Below, piece after piece: positions 22,748-32,433 of a stretch of DNA of 64,000 nucleotides (position 1 is the first letter of the stretch; each line of letters opens with the position of its first letter). A model generated the notes under the pieces. The model saw nothing but the letters and a program-made list of their open reading frames with translations, was not told the origin of the DNA and made no database searches. Position numbers and translations under genes: made by a program. The stretch covers positions 49,850 through 113,849 of the forward strand of contig JAJKFJ010023088.1 in the NCBI GenBank assembly GCA_027382625.1. Reading direction: 5' to 3'. This DNA is from Tetmemena sp. SeJ-2015. Its lineage: Eukaryota; Ciliophora; Spirotrichea; Sporadotrichida; Oxytrichidae.

Positions 22748-24151
22748 TTATATATCAACTAGCACATCATGTATAGTCGCCACTTTTTCGGCTATATACT
22801 GTGCAGTTTCGTCGGCTTGGGTACGTATTTCGCGCATGGCGGTGCTTTCCCACTCGCTGGCTTTGCGCAGCGGGCCAACAGCGTAGCAGTTCTTCAGCAC
22901 TATACCGTTGCTCATCATTATTTCGCCGCGTAAGCCTGTTTCTATACCTATCTTTAACTCATCCTGCTTCATCCAACCCTTGCTAATGGCATCTTCATCA
23001 TGTCGTTGCTGCATTGCATATAGTCGCCGCTAGGGCCCGGGGCAGTTTATAATTAGGTTGGTATTGAAGCTGCGTTGCTCGCCAGTAACTTTATCGTATA
23101 GTAGAAGGTAACAGCATCGCCGTTTATTTCCACCTTATTGTATTTGCCGTTGTGCAGTTCAAGTTTGCCCTCGTTCTGCATCTGCTCAAGCACATTAGCC
23201 GATGCCTGTGGCATACGGTGGCGGTGTATCTCCCAATAATTTTTAAAGTAGCGAAGAAATAACTTGCGCTCGGCAGTAGGCAGGTTGCGCCATATACGTG
23301 CGGTACGTATGCGCAGGCCGTCTATCACGCTCTGCCAAGTTATACCCTTAGCCGCAGCATTGCGGAACGCACGGCGTAGTTCAAAAAACACTTCTCTTGC
23401 ACCCTTGCCATCGAAGCTAACATCGAAAGTATAGTTGCTGGTATCGTTATGCGGCAGGGGCAAATAGCCATTGCGCGAGAAACAATATACTTTGCCTTGG
23501 TGGCCTTGTTTGTATAGGCTCACCACGTGTCTACCATGGTTAAGCCTGTACCTACTATTAGTACATTGTCGATTGGCTTTATGCCCTTCACGGGTCGGTA
23601 AACCAAGGTAGCGATACATAGTGTGTGCCCATGGCACTTATCTGCTCTGTGGTAAATATATCTTGCGGTGGCTCATTGCCGGTGGCAAACACCACATAGT
23701 CGGCAGTAAGCGCATCGCGCCTTCAAACTTTATAGTGTATAAGCCCCTTGCCTCATCGCGGGAAACAGAAGTAACAGTATCTATCACTGCTTTGGCTTTC
23801 ACCAATTTATTCTGCGCCTTATGCTTTTGGAACAGCTCCGTCAAGTAATCTCCATACCAGCGGCGCGATACAAAGCTTTCGCGCTGTATGGCTGTGCTGC
23901 GGTTGTCTACTACCATTGGTAGAAGCTATCGGGTAAGTGCGCAAAGGCGCTCATTTGCCTGCGTGTACGTTCAGCGGCTCGTAGCTTAGCTGGCTGCTAT
24001 ACGCCGCCCCACGGAACAATGCGCCCTCGTGTTTTTCTATTAAATACACCTTGGCCTCGCGGTTAAGTTTGCGCAATAGGTTAATAGCCGTAAGTGTGCC
24101 GCTGGCACGCCCCCAAATTATAGCTATTTGTATATGCTTTTCGCCCTGCAT
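22748..24151 (-). CDS. FAD/NAD(P)-binding protein (HI0933/‘NAD_binding_9’ type)
   Basis: The N-terminus MQGEKHIQIAIIWGRASGTL corresponds to the Rossmann motif GxGxxG (GWGRASG with one error), then TAINLLRKLN, VYLIEKHEGALFRGAAYSSQ, and LSYEPLNVHAGKMSAFAHLP, a pattern typical of this family. Later come ESFVSRRWYGDYL, PTMWCLPPA-like sequence, ITWQSVIDGLRIRTARIWRN, LPTAERKLFLRYFKNYWEIH and RHRMPQASANVLEQMQNEGK. The end has SNGIVLKNCYAVGPLRKASE and WESTAMREIRTQADETAQY. Its electron partner is unknown. The TSUP gene upstream ends 4 bases before this start, so the two are cotranscribed. Confidence 0.8.
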
Positions 24152-24154
24152 GGT

Positions 24155-25047
24155 TTAGAAAGGTATGTATTTAATAAGCGTGCGCAAACTTAGCAAAAAT
24201 GATGAGTTTTCCCCACCATTATCATCAGTATTCGCGGCTTTTATTTTTCCCACTATCAGCGCGCCGAAAGGTGCCGCTATAATGCCCCTACCACCAAGCC
24301 GCAATTACCTGCACGTTCTGTAAACCCATAAACAAAGTGAAAATGCCCGCACTGGCAAAGGCCACAAAAAACTCGGTAGCGTTTACGGTACCTATGGTGT
24401 ACTTAAGGGTCGCGGCCACGGCTAAGCAGGGTACTGGTAACTACCGGCCCCCAGCCACCACCGCCTATCGAGTCGAGAAAACCACCTACAGCCGCCAAAG
24501 CCCCACGCCTTTAATGGGCTGCTTATTGATAGTTCTACCGAAAGTTTTTTTTATAACTATGGCACCCATAATAAGTAGGTATGCCGCCACGTAGGGCTTC
24601 ACTACATCGCCATCTATATTGCTAAGTATGTAGGCGCCTACCACTGCACCAAGTACTCCTGGAATTACCATATTCTTGAACAGCTTCTTGTTTACGTTGC
24701 GCAGGCTAAAGTGCGATACCGCCGAGGCACCCGTGGTAAACACCTCTGCCACGTGTACACCGCACTGGCCGCCGCAGGGCTTACACCCGTGTTTATCAGG
24801 AACGTGCTGGCGCTTATCCCATAAGCCATGCCCAGTGCGCCATCTACCATTTGCGCTGCAAAGCCCACGCCTACGTACATCAAAAACTCAAGCGTAAAAA
24901 AGCTTTCGGCATACTGTATAGGCGTACCCAAATTGCCGATGGTAAAGAAGTAGATAACGAATATATGCTTACCAATACCGCCGCAAACGCCCATGTAGGT
25001 ATGCGGTCGAAATTATCTTTTATGCGGGGCAACAATACTAGTAACAT
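24155..25047 (-). CDS. TSUP (TauE/SafE) family membrane permease
   Basis: An integral membrane protein of the sulfite/organosulfur exporter family. Motifs seen are FLMYVGVGFAAQMVDGALGM, YGISASTFLINTGVSPAAAS, TTGASAVSHFSLRNVNKKLF, MVIPGVLGAVVGAYILSNID, LLIMGAIVIKK, a second-half motif VGGFLDSIGGGGWGPVVTST, and an end matching the family's LLSLRTLIK. The duplicated DGxxGxGxG-type motifs in the two halves are characteristic. Substrate could be sulfite, sulfoacetate or another sulfur compound. Start ATG at 25045-25047. Operon with the FAD-binding protein gene. Confidence 0.85.
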
Positions 25048-25250
25048 ATCTCCTCTTATTCAGCGTGTACAGCAAAAATATACTTTCTCTACGTATTTAG
25101 TAGGCTTTTTAGTTAAAAGGTGTTTGCAAGACGACGGGCTACGGACCACAGACGACGGACAGCGCGGCACCCTACATTCCACAATACGCTCAATAGCTTA
25201 GGCTCTATAAACATAGAGAGGAAGAAGTTGTTTTAGCTGAGGCGCAAATC

Positions 25251-25297
25251 CCTCTCCTCTCTTTTTTAAAGAGAGGAGATACCCGACGAATGTCGGG
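25251..25297. repeat. Double hairpin of CTCTCCTCTC type
   Basis: CTCCTCTC and GAGAGGAG (25253-25278) form a perfect stem around TTTTTTAAA, directly followed by a second stem CCCGAC/GTCGGG (25282-25297) and then GAGAGG. This is a recurrent intergenic element form in Bacteroidota. It sits in the 450-base gap upstream of the TSUP gene. Confidence 0.7.
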
Positions 25298-25391
25298 AGA
25301 GGTGAGTTTTTTTTTGGGGCGGTACTATTACGCCTTGCTTATACTGTTGGTTCCCGCGGGCGTACATACTGTTGCAATATATGTTCAAGAT

Positions 25392-25455
25392 TGAAGGTTG
25401 CAAGTTGAAAGTTGACAGCCTTTTTAACCTTTAACTTGTAACCTTCAACTTTGAA
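25392..25455. repeat. Palindrome of AAGTTGAAAG words
   Basis: The left arm (25392-25416) contains GAAGGTTGCAAGTTGAAAG. The right arm (25426-25455) contains CTTTAACTTGTAACCTTCAA. They are imperfect inverted copies with a 9-base centre. It lies 43 bases beyond the stop of the histidine phosphatase gene. Confidence 0.7.
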
Positions 25456-25497
25456 CTATACAACTGAAAACAACAAACGATAATCTGTAAACGCCGT

Positions 25498-26173
25498 TTA
25501 GATATACGTCACCATATCCTTTGGCAAGTGGCTGTAGTTGTTGAAGTAGCCAAGGCTTAGTCGTTTATCATCAAACACAAATGAGGTGACAGAGGTGTTA
25601 ACTACACTAAGGTTCATGAAGGTATTTTGCTAAGCGGTGCGCCTAATACGTGTGCTGCGAGGAAGGCTATCACTCCACCGAGGTAATGGCCACTACTTCC
25701 TTCTGCTTTTCAGCGCGCGCCTTGGCTATAATGGCATTTAAAGATTCAAGCGACGCTCGGTAAATATTTTGAATGGCTCATTATAGCTGCTGGTGCCTTC
25801 TTCGTTCATCCATTTTCTCATAGCTATATCGAACTCTTCTTCCAAAAAGCGCTTCGGTTAGGCTGACTCATTACTAGCATAGCTGCCTTCTCTTTATCGG
25901 CTATCTCTGGCCTGTGTACGCGCAGTACGTTCTCATGATCAAACTCGTTCAAGCCAGCATCAACCGTAATGCGCCATATCGCCGAAGCTATTGGCTACGG
26001 TTTGCAGGTGGCGTTTCATATACGCCGCGGTACAAGGCATACACCTTATCGCTAGCTATATCAAAGTGCTTAGGTATATGGGTAGATTGCTCAATGCCCA
26101 AATCAGAAAGGTTGTCGTAATCTTCTTTACCGAACGATGCCTGCCGCGTGGCGCACTAAGTATAACTTGCCAT
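25498..26173 (-). CDS. Histidine phosphatase superfamily protein (phosphoglycerate-mutase fold)
   Basis: The N-terminus has MASYT and ATRQASFGKEDYDNLSDLG, which with one base restored becomes the RHAEAS catalytic motif (RHG/RHA) of the family, followed by GIEQSTHIPKHFDIA. It continues with LYRGVYET (the second arginine), ANSFGDMAHYG, EFDHENVL, KRFLEEEFDIAMRKWMNEEG, TSSYNEPFKIFTER, ITSGGVIA (second histidine region, frame-shifted) and the end NTSVTSFVFDDKRLSLGYFN. These are cytoplasmic phosphatases for sugars, nucleotides or lipids. The position next to an APH-type kinase and an acyl-CoA dehydrogenase, all on the minus strand, suggests a shared phosphorylated substrate, but that is inference. 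Confidence 0.82.
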
Positions 26174-26210
26174 AGTGCTACAATACTACTTAAAAAAAAC
26201 AAAAAACCGT

Positions 26211-26365
26211 TTCACGCAAAGGGGGCAAAGTTAAGAACGCAGAGAACGCAAAGGTTTTTAAAACATTTGTACACGGATGCATAGAGACATGGAGCTATAA
26301 AAAGAATAAAAATTATACTTCATTGTCCCTTTGTATTTCTCTATGTTCTCGGTCTTCCTCTATGT
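26211..26365. repeat. Long intergenic palindrome, GCAAAG/CATAGAG words
   Basis: The left part (26211-26293) has the words CACGCAAAG, GGCAAAG, ACGCAGAG and CATAGAGACATGGAG. The right part (26324-26365) has CCCTTTGT, CTCTATGTTCTC and CCTCTATGT. Arms pair imperfectly. It lies between the kinase and phosphatase genes. Confidence 0.65.
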
Positions 26366-26409
26366 TTAATCAATTGTATTTTGTATTAATCTATTAATCT
26401 GTGGCTAAA

Positions 26410-27473
26410 CTATTTCGCTTGCTTTATTAAGCGCTTACACCTCCAGTTTAGGTAGTTTACCATTAGCCAAAATTTTTGAAGGCCGGGTTGGTGGTTTGCT
26501 TATGGTGGTAGCGGTAGTATATCTGCTGCACTATCACCGCTAGGCGGAACAAGCCATATACCTCATAAAACGTAAAGTCCTTCACATTTAAGTTTATGCG
26601 CTCGCAGTAGTACTGTACTACTTGCTTGCGTGTAAGCATACCAGGCAGGTGTGTAGGTTGCCTGCGTATCATCTTCATAAAAAAGTCATCATCGGCCTGC
26701 ACCCAATACGCTAGGCTATTCCCTAGGTCCATCAACGGGTCGCCTATGGTGGCCATCTCCCAATCTAGCACACCTATCACATTCATTGGGTTATTGGCAT
26801 CTAGTACTACATTATCAAAACGGTAGTCGTTATGTATTAAACAACTGCGCTCGGTACTCGGCACATTTGCCTTTAGCCAGTCCATTACATAAGTACACTT
26901 TGGCACGTTCCAAGTAGGTACTTTCTTGTAGCGTTCGGTCCAGCCATCTATTTGTCTTTGAGCATAGCCTGTGCCTTTGCCTAAGGCACTTAGTCGTGTT
27001 GCTTGTATATCTACTTGGTGCAGCTCTATCAACTTGTCGATTACATTCAAGCATAGCTGCTTAGTTTGTTCAGGCGTAAGCTCCAAACCGCGTGGCATAT
27101 TGGCACGGGGGATGATGCCTACTAGCTTTTGCATTACATAAAAGTCGCGACCTATGATGCTTTCATCGTTGCTAAAGGCAATCATATCGGGTACATAAGG
27201 GTACACAGGCTTTAGCTGTTTCATTATGTTGTACTCGCGGCCCATGTCGTGCGCGCCCTTGGCCTTGGTGCCCGCAGGTGCAGTACGCAGTATGTAACTA
27301 GCATTTTCAAAGTCCAGCTGATAAGTAAGATTGCTAGCCCCGCCGCGAAACTGGCGCACGGCCATATCGCCCTGCAAGCCGGATACGTGCTGCTTTACAA
27401 AAGCACTCACCGCCGCTTCGTTCAGTTTATCCTCATCGCGTACATCTTTGGGGGTATCTATCATGTTGCTCAT
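26410..27473 (-). CDS. Phosphotransferase (APH/choline-kinase-like) family protein, ACAD10/11 N-domain type
   Basis: This gene is almost free of indels: one clean frame of about 340 codons with a shift only at the last 20. It has the nucleotide region RQFRGGASNLTYQLDFENAS, the catalytic loop CLIHNDYRFDNVVLDANNP (HxDxxxxN) and the metal motif GVLDWEMATIGDPLMDLGNS. It resembles the kinase-like domain fused to acyl-CoA dehydrogenase in animal ACAD10/11. Start is the ATG at 27471-27473 (MSNMIDTPKDV), preferred over an earlier frame-extension. The next gene upstream is an acyl-CoA dehydrogenase on the same strand, 138 bases away across a palindromic repeat. Confidence 0.9.
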
Positions 27474-27486
27474 CTTAAAAAAATGG

Positions 27487-27607
27487 TTTAACCACAAAGA
27501 GCACTAAGTGAAAACAGCACAAAGAACACAAGGTGTTTGATATGGTTATTTATGCTGTATTCAATCTTTGTGTTCTTCGTGAAAAACTTTGTGTACTTAG
27601 TGGTTAA
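27487..27607. repeat. Long intergenic palindrome, CACAAAG/CACTAAG words
   Basis: The left arm (27490-27533) reads AACCACAAAGAGCACTAAGT and then GCACAAAGAACACAAGG. The right arm (27566-27607) is the inverted copy, with CTTTGTGTTCTTCGTG and GTACTTAGTGGTTAA. A 32-base loop separates them. It fills the gap between the kinase and acyl-CoA dehydrogenase genes. Confidence 0.8.
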
Positions 27608-27610
27608 CTT

Positions 27611-28833
27611 TTATTCAGAATACTTCTTCAACTCCAACCTAGCCACCACGCCCCTATGTACTTCATCGGGTCCATCGGCTAGGCGAAGGATGCGTGCATA
27701 GGCATACATGGCACTAAGGGGTGTATCGTTGCTCATGCCTTTGCACCATGTATTTGCATAGCCTCGTCCATTATGCGCGCTGCTACGTTAGGCACCACCA
27801 CCTTTATTTGCGATACCTCGCTTAGCGCACCCATAGCGCCGTATTCATCTAATAAGTAGGCTGTCTTCATTACCAGTAGCCTTGCCATTTCTATATCTAT
27901 CGCGCGCATTGGCTATTATGTCGCGGTTGCCGCCTAGGTTCATTAGCGGCTTGCCGAATGCCACGCGCTGTGTGCTGCGTTCTACCATTAATTTTAGCGC
28001 ACGCTCTGCTGCACCTATCAAGCGCATGCAGTGGTGTATACGTCCTGGGCCTAGTCTGCCTTGCGCTATCTCGAAACCTTTACCCAAGCCTGCTATCACA
28101 TTGCCTTTTGGTACACGAACGTTTTTGAAGGTTACCTCGCCATGACCATACGGTGGATCGAAGGCACCGAATACGGGCAGCATACGTTCTATGGTTACGC
28201 CCTCGCTATCAAGCGGCACCAGCACCATGCTATGCTGTAGATACTTGTGTGCGGTGCCGTCAGATAAGCCCATAAATATCGCCACTTTACAATCGGGGTG
28301 GCCTATGCCGGTGCTCCACCATTTGGTGCCGTTTCAGTATTACATGGTCGCCATCTTCGGTTATGGTAGCTTGCATATTGGTGGCATCGCTACTGGCTAC
28401 ATCGGGCTCCGTCATGCAGAAGGCAGAACGTATTTCGCCGCCAGCAGCGGCTTCAGCCATTGCCTCTTGCTGCGCCTCGCTGCCATACTTCCACAGCACT
28501 TCCATGTTACCTGTATCAGGCGCATTGCAGTTAAATATTTCGGGCGCGAAAAGGCTATGCCCCATAGCCTCGGCAAGCGGTGCATATTCTGCATTGCTTA
28601 GTCCGCTTATTTCGGGCAGAAATAAATTTCCATAAACCCTCGGCTTTTGCCTTGGCCTTTAGCTCATTTATTTTTGGGTGTACCTGCCAGGTTTTCCAGT
28701 TGGGGTTGGCGTGCTCGGCTGCATTGCCAAGTTCAGCCTCTAAGGGCAGTATGTTTTCGGTTACAAATTGCTGTACCTTCTTCAACATTTCTTTGGCCTT
28801 GGCACTGTGTGTAAACTGCATGATGTTGCTCAT
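27611..28833 (-). CDS. Acyl-CoA dehydrogenase family protein (ACAD10/11 dehydrogenase-like)
   Basis: A flavoenzyme oxidising an acyl-CoA. The start [20 protein letters not shown] is followed by [60 protein letters not shown], and the FAD motif [20 protein letters not shown], characteristic of the ACAD10/11 group. Later [60 protein letters not shown] and [19 protein letters not shown] agree. The C-terminus reads [12 protein letters not shown], then a tail ending LELKKYSE. About 405 residues with four indels. It likely acts with the adjacent kinase. It is divergent from the LytS-type kinase gene. Confidence 0.9.
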
Positions 28834-28919
28834 TTTGTTTTAGGAAGCTAATACATTTTGTACTTTGTGTTCTGCTTAACCGAAATAATTTTAACAATAA
28901 CCGATAAAAGAATCGTATC

Positions 28920-30006
28920 ATGCGTTGGTTTAATATCTTCGGTGTTATGGCGAAACCGCGCGGCTGGCTTATTGCATTGTTACAAACAGTTATTTGGACA
29001 TCGTTCCTTATACTGCCGTACTATATGGTGCCCAACCGTTTAATCGAGGCCTTTCAAAACCCAGGTAGTATGGGTTCTATACCTTCTAACTGGGCTTTCA
29101 ATAGTTTCTTTCAACCATACCTTTCAACCTTAGTTTGATTGTTATGTTTTATCTGCACCATTATCTATTGTTCGATAAGTTGGTGCCACGGCGTAAGCAT
29201 GGTTTGTATGCGCTAATTGTATTGATAATGTTTGCTGCCTGTATGGTGATAGGCTATTACAGCAAGTATATGTTCTTCGACTTTTTAGCCGAGTTTCAGC
29301 GCGACTTATCTATCCGCGACTTTGTACGCTACTTTACTTGGTTTATGCTGGTGCTATTGGCTAGCTTAGGTTTAAAGCTACTCTCGCAATGGAACCGTGC
29401 CGAGAAGCGCGCTGCCGAAATAGAGAACGAGCGCCTACGTACCGAACTTTCCATGCTATTGGCACAGATAAACCCGCACTTCCTGTTCAATTCATTGAAT
29501 ACGGTGTATAGCCTTTCTATCAAAAAATCGGACGCTGCACCTGAGGCTGTGTTGAAGCTATCGCACTTGTTTAGGTATGTAATAGAAGATGGTAGCAATG
29601 CCACCGTTAACTTAGAGCAAGAGGTGAATTACCTGCATAATTATATTGATATGCAGAAGCTGCGCGTAACACCCAATACGCCCATCAATTTCGATATAAG
29701 TGGTAACCCGGCTGTAGTAAATGTAGCACCCTTGCTGTATTTGCCATTGGTAGAAAATGCCTTTAAGTATGGCATAAGCAATAGCGAGCCTTCGGCTATC
29801 AATATCAAATTAGATTGCTCGCCAGAGAAGGTAGTGTTCAATGTAAATAACCGTAAGTTTGAAACTACAGGTAAGCGCTCAAAAAGGTATAGGCTTAAAC
29901 AATGTACGCCGCCGCTTGCAACTGCTGTACCCGAAACCAGGGCCCTTAAAAATAAAACGAAACCATTGAAGTATATTCGGTAACGCTAACAATTAATTTG
30001 GTATGA
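28920..30006 (+). CDS. LytS-family sensor histidine kinase
   Basis: A membrane sensor kinase. Four hydrophobic helices occupy about the first 150 residues (LIALLQTVIWTSFLILPYYM, ALIVLIMFAACMVIGYY, FTWFMLVLLASLGLKLL), followed by a short coiled coil (EKRAAEIENERLRTELSMLL) and the His_kinase motif AQINPHFLFNSLNTVYSLS with the phospho-accepting His. The N-box is PLLYLPLVENAFKYGI and the G-box is disrupted by an indel (KRSKGIGLNN region). The stop overlaps the response regulator start (ATGA), so the two are one operon. The signal is unknown. Frame changes near codons 72 and 310. Confidence 0.9.
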
Positions 30007-30699
30007 TAACGTGTGTAGCAATAGACGATGAACCTTTGGCGCTTGATGTGTTGACTGACTTTCCCAGCAAAACACCTGGCCTTGAGTTTAAAAGGGTAAT
30101 TTACCGATGCATTTAAAGCATTGGAATTTTTGAAGGCGGAGGATGTTGATGTTATCTTCCTTGATATACAGATGCCACAGCTTACGGGCATACAGCTGCT
30201 AAAAATCCTATCCAATCCACCTTTATAATATTTCCCACTGCTTATAGTAAGTATGCAGTAGAAGGTTTTATATGGATGCTATCGATTTTCTGTTGAAGCC
30301 TTTTGCCTACGAGCGCTTTTTGAAGCAGTAAACAAGGTGTGGGATTATTTGGCGCACAAGGATAAACCTACGCCTGCCGATAATTTGGAGTTTATATTCC
30401 TAAAGAGCGACTACCAAATTTGGGTAAAAGTTAGCCTTGACGAGATACAATATATAGAGGGTATGGATGACTATGTAAAGATATTTACCAACGATAAGAT
30501 GGGACTATCGAACATAATATGAAGGATATGCTGAAAAAACTACCCGCAAGCAACTTTATACGTGTGCACCGCTCGTACATTGTACCCCTTAAGCGTATAG
30601 AAAGTGTGCGCAACAACGTATTAAGCTAGGCGAGAAAAAGATACCCGTGGTGATAGCTACGCTGAAGGTTTCTACAAAATACTAGGCGAAAAAGGCTAG
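30003..30699 (+). CDS. LytTR-family response regulator
   Basis: The receiver domain starts [20 protein letters not shown] with the acidic pair, the phosphorylated Asp is in [18 protein letters not shown], and Thr/Lys positions are in [15 protein letters not shown] and [15 protein letters not shown]. After a linker, the LytTR DNA-binding domain reads [47 protein letters not shown] and KRIESVRNN. About 233 residues. It is translationally coupled to the LytS-type kinase upstream. Targets are unknown; no clear LytTR direct-repeat site was recognised nearby. Confidence 0.9.
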
Positions 30700-30755
30700 G
30701 GCATTAAACCCCCTTTAGCCTTAGGCTGTCATAAAATCTCAATTACATTTGCCCT

Positions 30756-31645
30756 ATGCGTTTATTACACTTATTACAGCCTTTGTTCTATTTGCCAATG
30801 GCGCACAAGCGCAAGATATACGTAGCTGGTGGGCTACACGCCTATAACAGTTGACGGCTTTGCCAACGATTGGCCCAAAAACTTTCCGCTACTACGATGG
30901 CAACCCCATGCTACAGTTTAGCATAGCAAAACGATAGCAATTACTTTTACCTATGCCTTAAGCCAATGAACCTATGACCAGCGCAACTTTTTGCGTTCAG
31001 GCTTGGCTATATGGGTTGACCCTAAAGGCAAGAAAAAGGGAACAAGCTGGGCTTGTATTCCCTATGAAAAGGAAACACGTGCGCCATCGCCACATGAAAG
31101 ACCAGAGTACAAGACCCAGGTGGGGCCGGGGTCGGGTTTATGAACCAAATGAAGCAACACGTGCTGCTTACCCCAAAACAGCATGCTACTGTTTGGCTAA
31201 CACCTACAGGTAAAGAAGAGGCACCCATAAAGGGTATGAATAATGGCATAGAAGCTGGTATAAGCTGGGATACGCTGGATATAATGACGCTGGAGTATAA
31301 AATTACCGGGCCCCTTTGCTTTTTGGCCATGGGCTTACGGCTGCCGATACTGCCAAAGCTTTCAGCTTTGGGCTTAGTAATACCCGCTGACCCCGAGGAG
31401 CAAAAGATGCAGCGCAATGGCGATGCCGACCCTAATATGAATTGCAGGTGGTATGGGCAGTGGCGGTATGATGCGAAACGGTGCAGTAGGCGGCGACGTA
31501 GGCCGTGCCAAAAGACCCTATGGGCAGTCTAGGCCAAGGCAAAGCGGGGGCAGTAATGGGTAACCCAAAGGGTCCACCACCTAGTATGTTTTGTAGCACA
31601 AGACCAAAAGTATGGTTGAAGTGCGGGTTGGTAGGTAAATACTAG
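30756..31645 (+). CDS. Secreted protein of unknown function, possible carbohydrate-binding-like domain
   Basis: A signal peptide (MRLLHLL, then a hydrophobic run ending NGAQAQD) precedes a region ITVDGFANDWPK...YYDGN and FSIANDSNYFYLCL, which looks like the start of a CBM9-like/DOMON-type fold (TVDGxxxDWP is common there). The middle reads MNQMKQHVLLTPKQHATVWL and GIEAGISWDTLDIMTLEYKI, and the end is Gly/Met/Asn-rich (MGSGGMM, GNPKGPPPS). The family wording is familiar from Bacteroidota secreted proteins but has no assigned role. More than eight indels. A strong terminator follows. Confidence 0.6.
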
Positions 31646-31688
31646 GGATTTGGTTTTCTATAGGCTAACTGACTTTAAAAGGGTAGAA

Positions 31689-31745
31689 GCGACAAAATTT
31701 TCATTCAATGCGGGTTGAATCGGAAATTTTGTCGCCTTATTTTTT
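31689..31745 (+). terminator. Rho-independent terminator
   Basis: GCGACAAAATTT and AAATTTTGTCGC form a twelve-pair stem; an inner ATTCAA/TTGAAT pairing extends it. CTTATTTTTT follows. It lies between the secreted protein gene and hsp20. Confidence 0.85.
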
Positions 31746-31845
31746 GATTAAAATAGACATAATTGCTGAAAATGGGTGCTGGGATGCGGGTTTGACTAGT
31801 AGCTGGTATAAACAGCGAATTTTGTAAACTAAAAAACAAAAGCAT

Positions 31846-32292
31846 ATGACACTGTTAACAGTAAACCAGAAAATGGCCGTTTCGCCACTCCACGCTTCTC
31901 GAACCTATCGATAGCTTTTTCGAGAACGAATTTCAGAATGTAAGCCGTAAAGAGTTTTTAAAACACCTGCGCTAGTGAACGTAAAAGATACTGAGGCTGC
32001 TTACATAATAGATGTGGCTGCACCAGGCTTTAACAAAGAGGAGATAAGCATAAAGGTAGAAAACAATTTGCTTACCATTAAGGCCGAGCAAAAAACGAGA
32101 CCGAGACTAAGGAAGAAAAATACACCCGTAAGGAATTTCAACTTTAGTTCGTTCAATAGAAGCTTTACATTGCCAAAAACAGTAGATGCTGATAAAATAG
32201 GCGCTGCATACCAGAACGGTATATTGAGCGTAACCCTTCCTAAAAAAGAAGAGGCCAAGCCAGCAGCAGCCATCGATATAAAGATTTCATAG
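31846..32292 (+). CDS. Small heat shock protein Hsp20/alpha-crystallin family
   Basis: An ATP-independent holdase chaperone. The start MTLLTVNQK is followed by a frame-shifted N-terminal arm, then the alpha-crystallin domain: VNVKDTEAAYIIDVAAPGFN, KEEISIKVENNLLTIKAEQK, RKEFNFSSFNRSFTLPKTV (from two frames), DADKIGAAYQNGILSVTLPK and the conserved A-x-x-x-G-x-L motif in AAYQNGILSV. The tail is EAKPAAAIDIKIS. About 148 residues. It stands as a single gene between terminators. Confidence 0.93.
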
Positions 32293-32334
32293 TTAGGGTT
32301 TTCCCCTGGTGTTCGGGGATTTTGGTTGAACATG

Positions 32335-32366
32335 GAGAGGTACCCGCAGGGTGCCTCTCTCTTTTA
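32335..32366 (+). terminator. Rho-independent terminator after hsp20
   Basis: GAGAGGTACCC and GGGTGCCTCTC form a stem with a 3-base loop, followed by TCTTTTAT. Confidence 0.75.
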
Positions 32367-32383
32367 TGTAATAGTGTAAAAGC

Positions 32384-32414
32384 AAAAAGCCCCAAGTTTT
32401 CACTCGGGGCTTTA
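32384..32414 (-). terminator. Rho-independent terminator after the TPR gene
   Basis: AAAGCCCC and GGGGCTTT form the stem; on the minus strand it is followed by TTTGCTTTT. It ends the minus-strand TPR gene that stops at 32434. Confidence 0.8.
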
Positions 32415-32433
32415 CTATTTCTTTTGCTTTATA

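Noticed and set aside
10364..27607. CRISPR-like arrays from the repeated short words
   Set aside because: Words are degenerate, spacing is irregular, the overall form is a palindrome and no cas gene is present.
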